From Nemophila menziesii (Eukaryota > Streptophyta > Magnoliopsida > Boraginales > Hydrophyllaceae): a DNA stretch of 64,000 nucleotides. Positions within the stretch are counted from its first letter, which is position 1; each line of letters starts with the position of its first letter. The notes under the pieces are model-generated. The model had not been told where the DNA came from and ran no database searches. It saw only the letters and a list, made by a program, of their open reading frames with translations. The position numbers and the translations under genes are program-made. The DNA lies in NCBI GenBank assembly GCA_029959085.1, contig JARWIR010000093.1, forward strand, positions 1 through 64,000, read 5' to 3'. Below, piece after piece: positions 10,430 to 22,199 of this stretch.

Positions 10430-12482
10430 GAAAGAATTAAATAAGGAGGAAGGTTACAGCAAGAAAAAAGAAAACTAATGGAGCTAAGGATGGAAAAAAT
10501 AAGTGTTGGGCAATAATTTGGAGGGCGCTGGAGTAGGCTGTGGGTTGGATGGTAGGAAGGAGGTTGGGTCCGAAAATGGTGAGATGGAGGATGGTCTTGT
10601 GGAAGTAATGATTGAGGAAAATGTTATATTGGAAAGGGACCATAATGCAATTAACAGAAAAATTGGACCTGGTACTGTTGGGCCTAGCAACTCAATTCCA
10701 GTAGCTAGGAATACTTCTCCAAATGAAGAGTCTGCACCAGCGAACTTCCTAATGAATCTCGCGAGCATCTCTTTAGCCGCCATGCCATCTGATCCCTTGT
10801 GGGATGATAATGCAAAGGGTGATGGTGACTAGGTTATGTGGCTCGACAGCCAAGTGGCGGACTCCACTGAGAAAGAGCAGCAACAACTCAAACATAGAAA
10901 CGGGAGTACAGATGGGGATACTAATATGGTGTCTCGCGCCTGATACGCCATGAGGTAACTTCTAGTAAATCTAATTTATTATTTAATGAATATTTCAGAT
11001 ATTGCAAGTATGACTTGGGGTAAGTCAAAACAACCCCTCAATATATTAATTTGACGAGTAGTCCGAGATATGATGACAAGTAATAGAGTTTGGCTAACGG
11101 TTATAGTGGAACCCCGAGTAAGTGGTGTGAACGCTAATAATATTATAAATTCGCTACAAAAAGACAACCCAGTAAGAGTAGATTCAGAGTGTTATAGAGG
11201 TGGAAATTGGCTTTTATGGAAAGATTCGAACATAAGTGTTAGAGTATTATCCGCGGGTCGCCAAGTAGTAAATATAGAGATAAGTCAGAAAGGATGCATT
11301 TCTTGTATTTTTTCGGCGATATACGCAAGCCCAGCTTACAAAGAAAGAGAAGACATATGGGATGAGCATCACTACACATTCCATAGCCTTTAGATTCCAT
11401 GGTTAGTGGCGGGCGATTTCAATCAAATGTGATTAGAAATAGATTAAAAAGGGCGTGTTGCAGGTGTCTCGAGAAGAATGGAAGAGTTTGAGCAATGTAG
11501 ACACAGTTGTGGCTTGATTGACTTGGGATTTGAGGGTCCGCGATACACATAATGTGACTCATGGATTTCCGGACAACGAATCATGGAGCGCCTAGGCAGG
11601 GCCTATGGTAATGTGGAGTGGCAGGTTATGTTTCCGAACGCACGCGTTAGTCACCTGGAAAGGATACACTCTGATCATATGCCAATTTTAATACAAGTGT
11701 GTCCGAATCAGAGGGTAAAGATGAACTCCCGTCGTTTTAGGTTCGAAGCAGCTTGGTGTTTACATAGGGAGTTTCAGGAATTCATAAATAGCAAGTGGGA
11801 AGGAAATAGCATAGGGGTTGGATAAGGTATATCGTCTATTTAAGACCAAATGAATAAATGGAAGATGGATGTGTTTGGTGATCTAAATAGAAAGAAAATA
11901 GAGTTGAGCGCGAGAATAAGGGATTCAAATCCGCCGTTCGTGGACCACCGTTCATCACCAAATCGCGTTTTTTTTTTAAATTTCAGGCGTAAATGGGGCA
12001 GCCCCAAATTGGTAGGTGTAGCTGAAGGGGACAGCCCTAGATTATATGTAGCTGTGGAGTGGCAGGTTATGTTTCCGAACGCACGCGTTAGTCACCTGGA
12101 AAGGATACACTCTGATCATATGCCAATTTTAATACAAGTGTGTCCGAATCAGAGGGTAAAGATGAACTCCCGTCGTTTTAGGTTCGAAGCAGCTTGGTGT
12201 TTACATAGAGAGTTTCAGGAATTCATAAATAGTAAGTGGGAAGGAAATAGCATAGGGGTTGGATAAGGTATATCGTCTATTCAAGACCAAATGAATAAAT
12301 GGAAGATGGATGTGTTTGGTGATCTAAATAGAAAGAAAATAGAGTTGAGCGCGAGAATAAGGGATTCAAATCCGCCGTTCGTGGACCACCGTTCATCACC
12401 AAATCGCGTTTTTTTTTAAATTTCAGGCGTAAATGGGGCAGCCCCAAATTGGTAGGTGTAGCTGATTGGGCCAGCCCTAGAT
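10430..12482 (+). mobile_element. L1-type LINE fragment (ORF1 end plus endonuclease region)
   Basis: 10503-10832 is a low-complexity, ORF1-like stretch. 11070-11393 encodes VWLTVIVEPRVSGVNANN and GGNWLLWKDSNISVRVLSAG, with IFSAIYASPAYKERE. WLVAGDFNQM follows at about 11402-11432. These are motifs of the plant L1 apurinic-type endonuclease (EPRISG, GGIWLLW, AVYASP, VAGDFN). Next come GQRIMERLGRAYGNVEWQVM and HSDHMPILIQ, the SDH catalytic box. Frames are broken and no reverse transcriptase is present. The 3' part is tandemly duplicated (see the 441-bp repeat). Confidence 0.8.
11613..12482 (+). repeat. 441-bp tandem duplication within the LINE
   Basis: Sequence starting GTGGAGTGGCAGGTTATG at 11613 recurs at 12054, an offset of 441 bp, and the two copies run in parallel to about 12480. 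Only a few differences are visible (AGGGAG vs AGAGAG, AGCAAG vs AGTAAG, one T fewer in a T run). The duplication therefore post-dates most decay of the LINE. Confidence 0.9.
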
Positions 12483-13129
12483 TTGAGTCCTTGTTCGTCT
12501 TTTTTTTAAGAAAATTCCTACTGGGTCCAGCCCCATCTAGTTTGTTTGTAGGTAATGGGGTTTGCCCATTATGGTTTAAACTGTTGGGCTATTTGTTAAT
12601 TTTTGTAGTTCAATATAGGTACAACCCACACATGTAAAAAAAAAATTGGTAATGGAACCAGCCTATATGAGTTATCAAATGTTTGTTAATTTGTTTTAGT
12701 TTAATGTTTGTTCTACATGGTACAACCCACATGAGTTTAAAAGTAGTTTGTGATCAAATCTAAGTTTTGTTCTTTATGGGTACAGACCTATTTAATTTTT
12801 GTTCTTGATGGGGCTAGCCCAATTAACCAAAAACACCCCCCCAAAAAAACACAGAACATCTTTATTGAAAAAGTAATTAATGTCAAATTGTGATAGGTCC
12901 GTACCTATTATGAACAAGTAAAAATATCAAAACTCAAATCAGAAATTTGAAAATAGGCTTTGTAAAAAAAGTTTTTTAAACTAGGATTTATTTTATAAAG
13001 TTGGTAAAAGTTAGATCTCATATTGTATTTTCTTTTTTTATCAATGCAATTTAACCTGTCCAAAAAAAATAAATCAATGCAATTTTGATTAAATAAAAAA
13101 CAAAAGTAGGAAATTGACTTCGACCGGTC
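12483..13129. other. spacer with scattered GGGxxAGCCC motifs
   Basis: No gene recognised. Contains several short motifs such as GGGTCCAGCCCC and GGGGCTAGCCC and A/T-rich sequence. Confidence 0.4.
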
Positions 13130-13301
13130 ATTGGAGATAGATAAGATATTTGATAAGGTGTTCCTACTAGCCACTCATTTTGTTTTCGTTACCTTTTCCT
13201 TTTGCTTCAATCTTGTTTAGATCTTTGCCTCTTCCGGCTTCTTACATCTTAATTTACTTCTTCCCCACACTAAAATCCTCAGCAAAAAAAATCAGAGAAT
13301 T
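13130..13301 (+). promoter_or_regulatory. NLR2 conserved 5' leader
   Basis: GGAGATAGATAAGATATTTG, TAGCCACTCATTTT and a pyrimidine-rich stretch ending in GCAAAAAAAATCAGAG precede the ATG. Much of this is shared with the NLR4 leader (from TGTTCCTGCTAGCCACTTA, 47340-47466) and the orphan leader at 62090-62204. It is probably promoter-proximal sequence plus 5' UTR of the family. Confidence 0.6.
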
Positions 13302-16226
13302 ATGCAGAGTGATCCCGATTCTGATATTCTTGATTTCTTTGATACCCTTCAAATTCCCCCCTATGTGCATCCTTTATTGGCACATAACAGTATTTTTGAT
13401 CAAAGAGTTGTGAAGAGTACTGAGATTGATTTTTCTGCTTTTGATGCTCTCCTTGAATTTCTTATCAGTTCCCTTGTTGTGCCTCCAAAACTGATAGAGG
13501 ACATTATAACTGGTGTTGTATACAGCAAAGCAATCATCATAGATCCTCCTCATGAGTTGGCTGAAGATGGTGATTTACAAGTAGCTAGATGTGTTGTCAG
13601 GAATGTAGGATCCTTTTTCTCTTCATTTGATCTCAATAAAATAAATGAATACATGGCCCTTCAAATTTGTTCGCAGCTATGCCTATTCTTTCGTCAGCTC
13701 AAGAAAACGCCTACTTTCCAACGTTTCCAACGTTTCAGAGTGGAGAGGCCAAATATACTTACATATCCAAAAACAAGTGCATTCGTCTTCATTGACCATC
13801 TGTTGGAGAATCTTGAGGAGTTGTTGAAAGACACAACTAGTTCAACTCTCCCTTTCAACTATTTCATTCAGAGGGTTCAAAGTGAGCTTTGTTTCTGGTA
13901 TTCTGACCTCATAGAAATCTCTAGCAACCCACCATTGTTTTTAAAGGAAACCATTGAAACAATTACTAAATTGGCATACGATGTGGAGTATGCCCTTGAT
14001 TCCTTTCTAGTTGGAGATGTTTCTTCCTGGCGCTGTATCTGCTGGCTTAATGATATTTTTCTAGATTTTCTCAAAATAGAGCAAGAAAGAAGAACAAAGG
14101 AAGATGTGGAAGAGGATCTCAAGGGGAAGAAAACAATGATACAAGATATGCTTCTTGGAGGAGATGATCCACTCAACATTATCACCATTGTTGGTCCATA
14201 TGGAATAGGCAAGGATGCATTGGCTTATAGATTGTACAGTTCTCCTTCTGTCATCAGTCACTTTGAGTTCCGTGCATATATTTATCCTCGAGGGTTTTAT
14301 TCTCATAATCATATAACAGAGACATTATTAGAGATTTTAAGTCACCTGGTTGATCTTTCAGATGAAATACGTTCCAAGAATAATACAGAACTAACTAAAC
14401 TACTGTTTGAATGTCTTGAGGGAGAGAGATTCCTTGTTGTGATTTATACTGATTATCTTTTACATATGTGGGTTATAATGCAAAGATGGTTCCCAGATTC
14501 TCACAATGGAAGTAGAATCTTATTAATTAGTGAAGATGAGAAGTTTACTTTGCCAGCTAAATCTAAGAGCATAGTGGAACCCCAATCTCCACAAATCTGG
14601 GAGTCCTTCTTTCAAATAGTAAGCTGCCCTGAAGAAATGAAGGAAGTCGGAACGAAAATCGCTAAAAGATGTAAACCTGAATCAAAGACTTTTGTAGTTC
14701 ATCTTCTTCAAAACATTCGGAAAACAGTGAATCAGTGGGAAGAAGTAGCACAAACTCTAGGTTAGCGCGTATTTGGCCTTGCGGGTTCGCAAGTAGATCG
14801 TATACTAGATTTGACTTGCATGTACTTACCGGATCATTTAAGATCATGCTTTTTTTACATGGGAGTATTTTTATCTAGAGATGTTTTAGTGTCAAAATTG
14901 ATAATATTGTGGATAGCAGAGGGATTCGTAAAACATACAGCCTCCCAGAGCTTAGAGAAGACAGGAGAGGATTATTTAGCCGATCTTATTTCAAGAAACC
15001 TACTCGGACCTATTGAAGAGAGTGGGTTTGGCAAGGCTATTTGTGTTCGTAATCATTATATAAATTACTTCCTCAATAGGAAAGTTATGGAAGATAATTT
15101 CTTGCAGATCGAAAAGGATTCTTCTTCATCTTCTTCACCCAAAATATATTACCAACGTCGTCTGCAGATCACTTCAAAATGGGATAAATTTGTTATGTCC
15201 TCTAGGCCATTTCTGCAATCACTGTTTTTTACACCTATGTATAGTGATAATAGCTGGAGGCACCATTTGTGTGATATTTCGTTCATTTATGACAAGTTTA
15301 AGTTTCTTAGGATATTGAATATTGAAGATCTGATCATAGGAGACTCTTTTAAAGGCGTTGGTGTTCTTGTTTTGCTAAAATACTTGGCCGTCAGAAGCTC
15401 TGTGAAATTTATTCCACCGTCCATATCCAATATTTGGAACCTTGAAACTTTTCATTTCAAACAATCAAAAGATGAAGTTGTAAAAGTACCAGATTGTATA
15501 TGGGACATAATAAAGTTGAGACACGTTCATATAAGTAATTTTTCTTCTTTCGATTTGGAGCCCCACAGACTTGACAACTCTTCTTCCATTCTTGAAAATC
15601 TACAAACCTTTTCGGAACCCATTCTTGCTTATGGAGACAATATGGAGAAGATCTTAAGAAGGTTATCAGGCCTTCTCAAACTAAAGTGTAGATTTTTAGA
15701 TTCATGGGATGATGATACGAAATGCAACCGATTCCCGATGCTGGGGTTTCTCAGTAAACTAATATCACTCAAGGTGGTTTACATGGGTTCACATAAATAT
15801 CCATGTAAGTTCAATTTCCCTTCCAATCTGAAGAAACTTACTTTGATGAAGTTTCAAATGCCATGGAATGCAATGTTACAAATTGCAATGCTAAAGAATC
15901 TGGAGTCTCTCAAGTTAAAAATCAATGCATTTGAAGGTGAAAGATGGGATATGGAAGATGACATGGTGTTCCCAAAACTCAAATACTTGAAGTTGGTGAA
16001 CATGAAAGATCTGGAGTACTGGAATGCGACTCGTAATCACTTTCCCAGCCTCGAATATCTGGCCATGGTGCGGTGCTATAAGCTTGTAGAGATTCCTCAA
16101 GATTTTGCATACATTACTTCCATACGCATGATTGAGGTGAGGTATTGCCCTCTTTCTGCTGAAAAATCAGTCAGACTTATTCAAGATCGTCATCAACTCG
16201 AAATATCTTGCGAATACAACAAATAA
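13302..16226 (+). pseudogene. NLR2: R1-like CC-NB-LRR with one nonsense codon
   Basis: One continuous frame of 975 codons from ATG 13302 to TAA 16224-16226, broken only by TAG at 14763-14765 (codon 488) where NLR1 and NLR4 have TCG. Regions: R1-like N-terminus; DVEYALDSFL coiled-coil motif; P-loop position GPYGIGKDALAYRLY; kinase-2 position FLVVIYTDYLLHMW; GSRILLIS; RNBS-D-like LRSCFFYMGVFL; then LRRs with the segments NIWNLETFHF and LKNLESLKLK. The normal GKT, LVLDD and GLPL signatures are missing. A truncated CC-NB protein could be made from it; full NLR function would need the stop bypassed. A 3' intron (16234-16351) follows the stop, as in NLR1. Confidence 0.88.
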
Positions 16227-17130
16227 TAATCAGGTGTGTTGGTTGTGGCTTCTCTATAAGTAAATTCATATTCTTCTAAATTTTGTGTTTACTATTTATA
16301 TGTTCTATTTTAATTGCTAATACTCTAATGCAACTTTATTTGTCTTAACAGGAATTTGTAGATGATGATCGTGGGGCTGTTGCTGCTACATATGTTTGAT
16401 GGGATCAACAATTCTTGTTTTGTTCATTATCTGCATGTTTTTTTTAAATAAAGTTACTCTTTGTATGTCTTGATACCATGGTTTTTGGATTGGGATATAG
16501 GAGAGAACGCATGTGATTTAGCCATGCCTCTCTAAAATATAATTTTGTTTATTTTGTTATATTTACACTATCTTTTTAGATTGTGTTAATTATTTTGGGT
16601 TCTCTGCTATGCCTTTGTATAAATTTAGATTTGTTCTTTGCCATGAGAAAAAAATTAAACTAAAATTCCCATCTTTGTGAAGCAAGTTCTTATAGATAAT
16701 GAGTAGTTTTAATTGTCATCTTAAGCATTGCAATGTTGCCTTGAAAAAATTATCTACAACAAACTCAGTTTGTACACTACTACTATATAGATATTGTATA
16801 AAGTACAAAGAAACTAACACAAAATCTGACCCTAAAAGTACACCCTTCCCCATTACTTTCTTCAATCTGATTTAAAATGGTGCATATTCAGTTGTAACCA
16901 GAAAAAAACAGGACTTTATTAACATCTCAGTTACAGGTCCCACTCTAACATCAAAGGTTCAATATCAAAACTCAAAAACACTTACCATCTCTATGCACTA
17001 GTTTGTTACGCTTGAATGTTCTCCTAAAGCCACACTTTATTAAACTTTTTTGAACACAACAAATTACAAACAGAACCTGGACTATCCTTCTTCATCTTCG
17101 TATCAACTGTAACTTCTTTTTCTTTTTTGA
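16227..17130. other. NLR2 3' flank
   Basis: CAG|GTGTG (16233/16234) and AACAG|GAATTTG (16351/16352) bound a 3' UTR intron. From about 16650 to 17120 no homology or gene is recognised. Confidence 0.45.
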
Positions 17131-18494
17131 AGATATTCGAGAACTCATTTCCTTAGATGATGTTATTAAAGAACTTGGATTAGGTCCAAATAATAGATTA
17201 ATTTACTGTATTGAACATCTCAAAGAAAATATAGACAGTTGGTTAACAGATGAGTTAGATAATTACTTAATTTTGGACTGTCCTGGTATTTTATTTACAA
17301 ACTTTGTGAATATTAATAATTGGTGATTATAAACAACTTAACAAGGCAAATCGAGCTTTTTGCTCATGCTCCGGTGCTTAAGAACTTTGTGGAGCATTTA
17401 AAACATAAAGATTTCAATGTCTGTGTTGTCTATTTACTTGATTCTCAGGTGTTTATTCGCTATATTTCGTCTCTCAATATTATGGATGTCATAAAAGTAA
17501 AGGGTATATTTGTCTTTTCAGTTTATTACAGATGTAACCAAGTTTATAAGTGGGTGTATGTCTTCACTTTCTGCTATTTTTCAACTTGAACTACCTCATG
17601 TTAATATTCTCTCCAAAATGGACCTTGTAACCAACAAAAAGGAGATTGAGAAGTGAGTATATATTATATTTTTCTTTAAAATTTGTACACTCTGATACTA
17701 AATTACGTTTAATAAAGCTCTAATAGATGCTACAGCGCATGGCTCCACGATTTGCGAAGCTTAATAAAGCTCTAATAGAATTGGTAAGTTGTATGATTTT
17801 TTTTGTTTTGGTTAATATAAAAAAACTTTGGTTTGGTTATTAGGTGGAACAATATAGCATGGTGAGCTTTTTGCCCTTGAATTTGCGGAAAGAGAGCAGG
17901 TTGTTTTATTGTATATAATTGTCATAGTTATATTTAATAATGATTTGTGTATATTTTTTTTGAGGTTTTCCTTTTGCAGTATAATTAAGGTATGAGATAA
18001 TGACACTTAGGGTCTTGACCACACACCCCTTTTCGAGTTAGCACCCCCACCTAGAGCCTCTTCTTACTAAAGACCTCAGCATCTTTTTAACACATGAACC
18101 CCAAAATCCCAATTACTAGACTACCCTTCTTTTGTTTTTCCCCCCCTATATATACTAATAGTTATTTCTAATTTCATTATTCACGTTCTAATTTCCCTCA
18201 CCTCACAGCTTCTCTCTCCTCTCTCCTCTCAACCACCACCTTAATAGCCACCACCACCGCCGATATGCACCACCATCTCCCTCCTCCCTCACCATCTCCC
18301 TCCTCCCTCACCACCTCCCTCCTCCCTCTTCCTTCGCCACCATCACCAATCGAAGATTCTCTTCTCCAGCTTCGATCCAGCAGCAACCCTAGCTTCGATC
18401 CAGCAGCTTCGATCCAACACCATAGCCTTCTTCGTTCCAGCCACGGCGGAACCCTTCATGGCTGCGCGAATGGAGCTCTCTTCACGGATCTGTA

Positions 18495-18625
18495 ATGGCG
18501 AGCTCGAACGACGAAGCATGGCGGCGAGCTCGATCGAGTAAGCATGACGGCGAGCTCGACGGAGGAAGCACGGCGGCGAGCTCGACGGAGGAAGCACGGC
18601 GGCGAGCTCGAACGAGGAAGCATGG
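18495..18625. repeat. GGCGAGCTCGA minisatellite in MULE-1
   Basis: About six units of roughly 20-27 bp containing GGCGAGCTCGA and GAGGAAGCACGG. The long frames seen over it on both strands are products of the repeat, not genes. Confidence 0.75.
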
Positions 18626-19000
18626 ATGCGGTTTTCCGAGCAGGTATTGGGTGTTGCTGTGCTCGGTAGTGGTGTTGCTGTGCTCGTCTTCATCGGTCTG
18701 ATTAAGCTCGTTCCATGGATGCGGTTTTCCGAGCAGGTATTGGGTGGCGCGAGCTCCGGTAGTGGTTGCTCTGTAGTTGCAGTGAATGGCAGTTTCACGC
18801 GTGAAGACGATTTTTTTTTTTTTTTTTTTTATTGTCATGGTTGACCAGATCTAGATCTGGTCAAACCAAATAGATATTTTTTTTTTCTGATTGTGTAATA
18901 ATTAATTTATTTGTTGAATAATTGAATAATAATCACTTTTTTTATTATTTACTCATTGTTTTCTTAAATTACTCTTTAATTGCTAAAAATACTCACCAAT

Positions 19001-19170
19001 TTTCATAGAGTACTCTGACTATTTCATAGAGTACTCCGACTTTTTTATAGAGTATTCATTTAATTCTCAGAATACTCTATGTTTTTCTCAGAGTACTCTA
19101 TGTTTTCTCAGAATACTCTATGTTTTTCTCAGAGTACTCTATGTTTTTCTCAGAGTACTCTATGTTTTTT
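19001..19170. repeat. AGAGTACTCTATG minisatellite in MULE-1
   Basis: Repeated units of about 21 bp, TTTTTCTCAGAGTACTCTATG, with upstream variants containing ATAGAGTACTC. AGAGTACTCT is itself palindromic. A related AGTACTCATCAAA array sits at the same place in MULE-2. Confidence 0.8.
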
Positions 19171-19545
19171 CCGGTGACCGGTAACTGGTGGCCGGAGGTC
19201 CGTGGTCGGAGATCGGTGGTCGGTGGTGGTGGTGGTGGTCGGTGGCCGGAGGTCGGAGATGGGTGGTAGGTGGGTAGGTGGTAGGTGGGTAGTGGTAGAG
19301 GAGAGAGAAACAGTGACATCATATTTTTTTGTCTTTTAGTGTTAGTAAGGGTAGGAAAGACTATTGTCAAAAATGAGGTCCCTAAGAATAACAACTTTCA
19401 AGACACTACTCTATAGAGAAGAAATAGCTTTTCTAAGACCCTATATATAATTCACCCTTAAGGTATATTATGTCACAAGTGGATCAGTGTATTAGTATGG
19501 AGAAGATGCAGATTAAGGATTTTGATCCGGAGGATGATAAAAAAT

Positions 19546-20149
19546 CTAGTGCTGTGAATTTTAATTGCTTGTTATTATTTCCTTTTTAGTGAAGGATTCG
19601 TGTATAACTTACTTCTAATGAGATTATGTTTTAAGTCAAATGGAGATAAGTGTTTTAGAAAGACAATCAGTATGATATACCAAGTTTGAAAAAAACAACA
19701 AACAAGTACGATTAATTTGATTAAAACATTACCAAATAACCACAAATGGTAAAACAAGTTAAAAGTTAGAGTTTGGATTTATTTATAAACGACTGCAAAC
19801 AAACTTGTTTTCTTACTATCTGTTTCACACTAAAAGGTATATTATATTTTTGCTTCAAACTGATATTCTCTTTTCCTTCATTCTATAATCGCCTTAACTG
19901 ATCTCAATTGAGAAAGATTTTGGACTTGATTTAATACAGAATGAAAATGCTACAAATCTGATTCATCTTTCTTTTTCTTCTTTCTTCTCCTTTTTAAATC
20001 TTATCATTTTCCACTAAACATTCCTGGGTTTCATGAACGTATAGTATAGATTAGATTGTTAATGAGTGAATTGTAAATATAGGTAAATGAGGAAGATCTC
20101 ATACAAAGTGCAACATTGTATCTCTCCAGATAGGCGATGAAAACTTAAG
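19546..20149. other. spacer with NLR 3'-flank remnant
   Basis: 19546-19840 shows nothing recognisable. 19850-20040 repeats the 3' flank of the NLR genes (CTGATATTCTCTTTTCCTTC, then TTTTCCACTAAACAT and TTCCTGGGTTT), so an NLR copy once ended here or the flank was duplicated. It borders the truncated element D. Confidence 0.55.
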
Positions 20150-20612
20150 GATGGGGTTATGAGTGAGAACATTTTTTAGCGTAAACTCAAGCTCGAGGAC
20201 ATTGTTGATGGTAAGTGAGGAGAGAGGCAAAAGCTCACTTCAAATTTACCAAATATACATCCACACCGTCCTTAAGTCATTATTAAAACCATAAAGACCT
20301 CGTGATTCCTAAGTGCATAGTGAATTTATGATTCTGTTGATAGGGAATATACTAGGTGGAGCGTTCAAAGCGATTTAGAATTAATGACCACCCTATAGCC
20401 ATCATACAGAGATGAGTACAAGTGTAATCTTCAAGCATTGCGACTTTAATTTTATGATTGAGATTATTTGTGTTTGATTTTGCATTATAGATGTATGTGT
20501 ATATTAGTTTCTAGAGTTTGTTATATGAGATTTATCTTAAGACTTGCTTTAGGTGTATTTGCTAGCTTCTACTTGTTCTTACGTTTACTTCTACCCCTTT
20601 GTTTTGTTTTTA

Positions 20613-20648
20613 CTTTGTCGGGACGACAAAGGTTTGAGTTGGGGGTCT
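20613..20648 (+). promoter_or_regulatory. stem-loop plus polypurine tract of element D
   Basis: CTTTGTCGGGACGACAAAG folds as an 8-bp perfect stem with a 3-nt loop. It is followed by GTTTGAGTTGGGGGTCT, the presumed plus-strand primer, immediately before the LTR TGATGTCTCC. The same arrangement is found in element B. Confidence 0.65.
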
Positions 20649-22199
20649 TGATGTCTCCCTAATTGTTTTTATTTTCGATCCTTGGGAGACATCATTTTTT
20701 ATGTTTAATTGAATATTTTGATAGACTTTTGAGTTAAAAATGCAATAATCCGGAATTCCTATTTTATTTCTAGTATTTTTGATTTATTAAACTTTTACGC
20801 GTAATCTTGTGTATTTTAGTGAAAAGTTTCTAGGTTTTGAATATTAGCTAGGAATGGAATCCGAGAAGAGAGTCAAAGATCGTGATATGGAGTCAAGACA
20901 TGAAGATAAATCCCGAAAAGAATTTGATTTTAGAGTTGTAAATCTGGAAAACAGGCCAAAGATTGCTGATTTCGAGGCACTTAAGATATGATTTAGCCGC
21001 TGACCTTTGAAGAGAATCTATTCCTTATCGAGTTACGGAACTTTTGCAAGTGATTTCAGGTCAATCGGAGTTATAACGAAGCGGCTAGAGCCGTTTTAGT
21101 GGAGGTAGTGCAGCAGTTACGGGATTTTGGGCTTAGAAATTGGGCTTGGACTTTTAATTAGTGTTTTATTATTAGGTCCAAGGCCTATTCCGAATTTTAA
21201 TTTATAAAAGGACCTCTTGACTTCTATTTTTCACACAATTCACTTTTTACAAATTAAAACATCAGAGAGAAGAAATAGAAGAAAAGAAGAAGCTGTGAGA
21301 GGGTCTATCTCCGTTCTCAGCCATTCCAATTTCGGAAATTAGGTTTTCTTTATCTTTAATTTTGTAAGACAATATGAATTCCATTACATTTAATTTAGTT
21401 TTCTTTCCAATTAGTTTGAGCTAATTCCATTATAGTGTTTGAGAATGCTTTATGGGTAAATCCCAATTCTATTGAATTTCATGTCCTGAATTTGGATTTC
21501 TGTTAAATTAAATTGGGTCTTTTACTCTTTTCGATAATTTGTGATTGTTTACTGTTTTTAGAGTCGCGAACTAAGAACAGGTATTAGTATCTAGGCTATT
21601 CCACATATGTGGCGTGTGGATCATCCTGACGGAGGGTTTAGGTATAGAACCAATTATTCAATCTAAAATAGAAGCTATTGATTCTGACGAACTTAGCTAA
21701 TTTTAGGGCCAATGAGGTAAAATTCTTAAACATCTAAAAGTGGATCATATTTACCCTGACGGGACTAGTGACACTCTAGGATAGCCTTATAGTCCACCCT
21801 GACGGGGGTATAAGGAATTTAGAATCCCGACCATTGTAATTGACCAATTTAACCCTTAAACAGAACAAGTTATGAAATAGAATTAGGAGGTCCCCTTGCG
21901 TTCTCAAGTGCTACCTTCTCATACTTGCGTCTTACCTTCATTTATTTGCGTTTTACTATTTATTTGCATTTTCTTATTAGTCTTTCATTACTTAGAATTA
22001 ATACAAAAACCAATCAATCATATTATCTTTTACTTGCTTTCATAAGTGCAACCATTCATTATTCGATAAGCATTGTAGTTAACCAAACCGTCCCTGCGAC
22101 CGATCCTAGAATCACTTATTACTACTTGGGACAACCGTACACTTGCGGTTGTGGTTCAATTACTTTTGCATTTATTTTAGAACACACAAAGGACCACCA
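20649..22199 (+). repeat. LTR of element D
   Basis: Starts TGATGTCTCCCTAATTG and ends AACACACAAAGGACCACCA. It aligns along its length with the reverse complement of the two element B LTRs but is visibly more diverged, so D belongs to the same family and is an older or separate insertion. Confidence 0.8.

Larger units (their letters stand above)
17994..19457. mobile_element. MULE-1, non-autonomous Mutator-like element (1464 bp)
   Basis: Flanked by a perfect 9-bp target duplication TTAAGGTAT (17985-17993 and 19458-19466). The termini are imperfect inverted repeats: GAGATAATGACACTTAGGG at the left and GGGTGAATTATATATAGGG as the reverse complement of the right. The interior carries a TATA-like CTATATATACTAA (about 18147), a CT-rich leader, a GC-rich stretch and a minisatellite. 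It ends with GTGACATCATA and TTAGTGTTAGTAAGGGTAGG, which are shared with MULE-2. No transposase. Inserted at the start of a GPN3 exon. Confidence 0.85.
17132..19545 (+). pseudogene. GPN3/QQT1-like GTPase pseudogene, split by a MULE
   Basis: Exon pieces in order: DIRELISLDDVIKELGLGPN through DCPG (17132-17285); QIELFAHAPVLKNFVEHLKH and VYLLDSQ (17340-17449); DVTKFISGCMSSLSAIFQL and HVNILSKMDLVTNKKEIEK (17525-17655); RMAPRFAKLNKALIEL (17730-17784); VEQYSMVSFLPLNLRKES (17842-17900); and VDQCISMEKMQIKDFDPEDD (19475-19540). These match the GPN-loop GTPase 3 family (QQT1 in Arabidopsis), which helps assemble RNA polymerase II. Exon borders are visible (GTGAGT, GTAAGTTG, TTTTGCAG). The N-terminal G1 and GPN exons are absent, and the last exon carries MULE-1 and reading-frame changes. 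Confidence 0.85.
20150..22199 (+). mobile_element. element D: 3' end of an Athila-like element, truncated
   Basis: Plus-strand counterpart of the 3' part of element B. Internal sequence (20150-20648, matching the reverse complement of 32769-33270) ends in a stem-loop and polypurine tract and is followed by one LTR. There is no 5' LTR, primer site or coding region; the left edge abuts NLR 3'-flank sequence. On the right it abuts element A in inverted orientation, with no primer-binding site following the LTR. Confidence 0.8.

Noticed and set aside
18265..18844. Long frames on both strands in MULE-1, and similar ones at 42934-43306
   Set aside because: They lie over GC-rich, repetitive sequence inside MULEs, overlap on both strands and show no domain.
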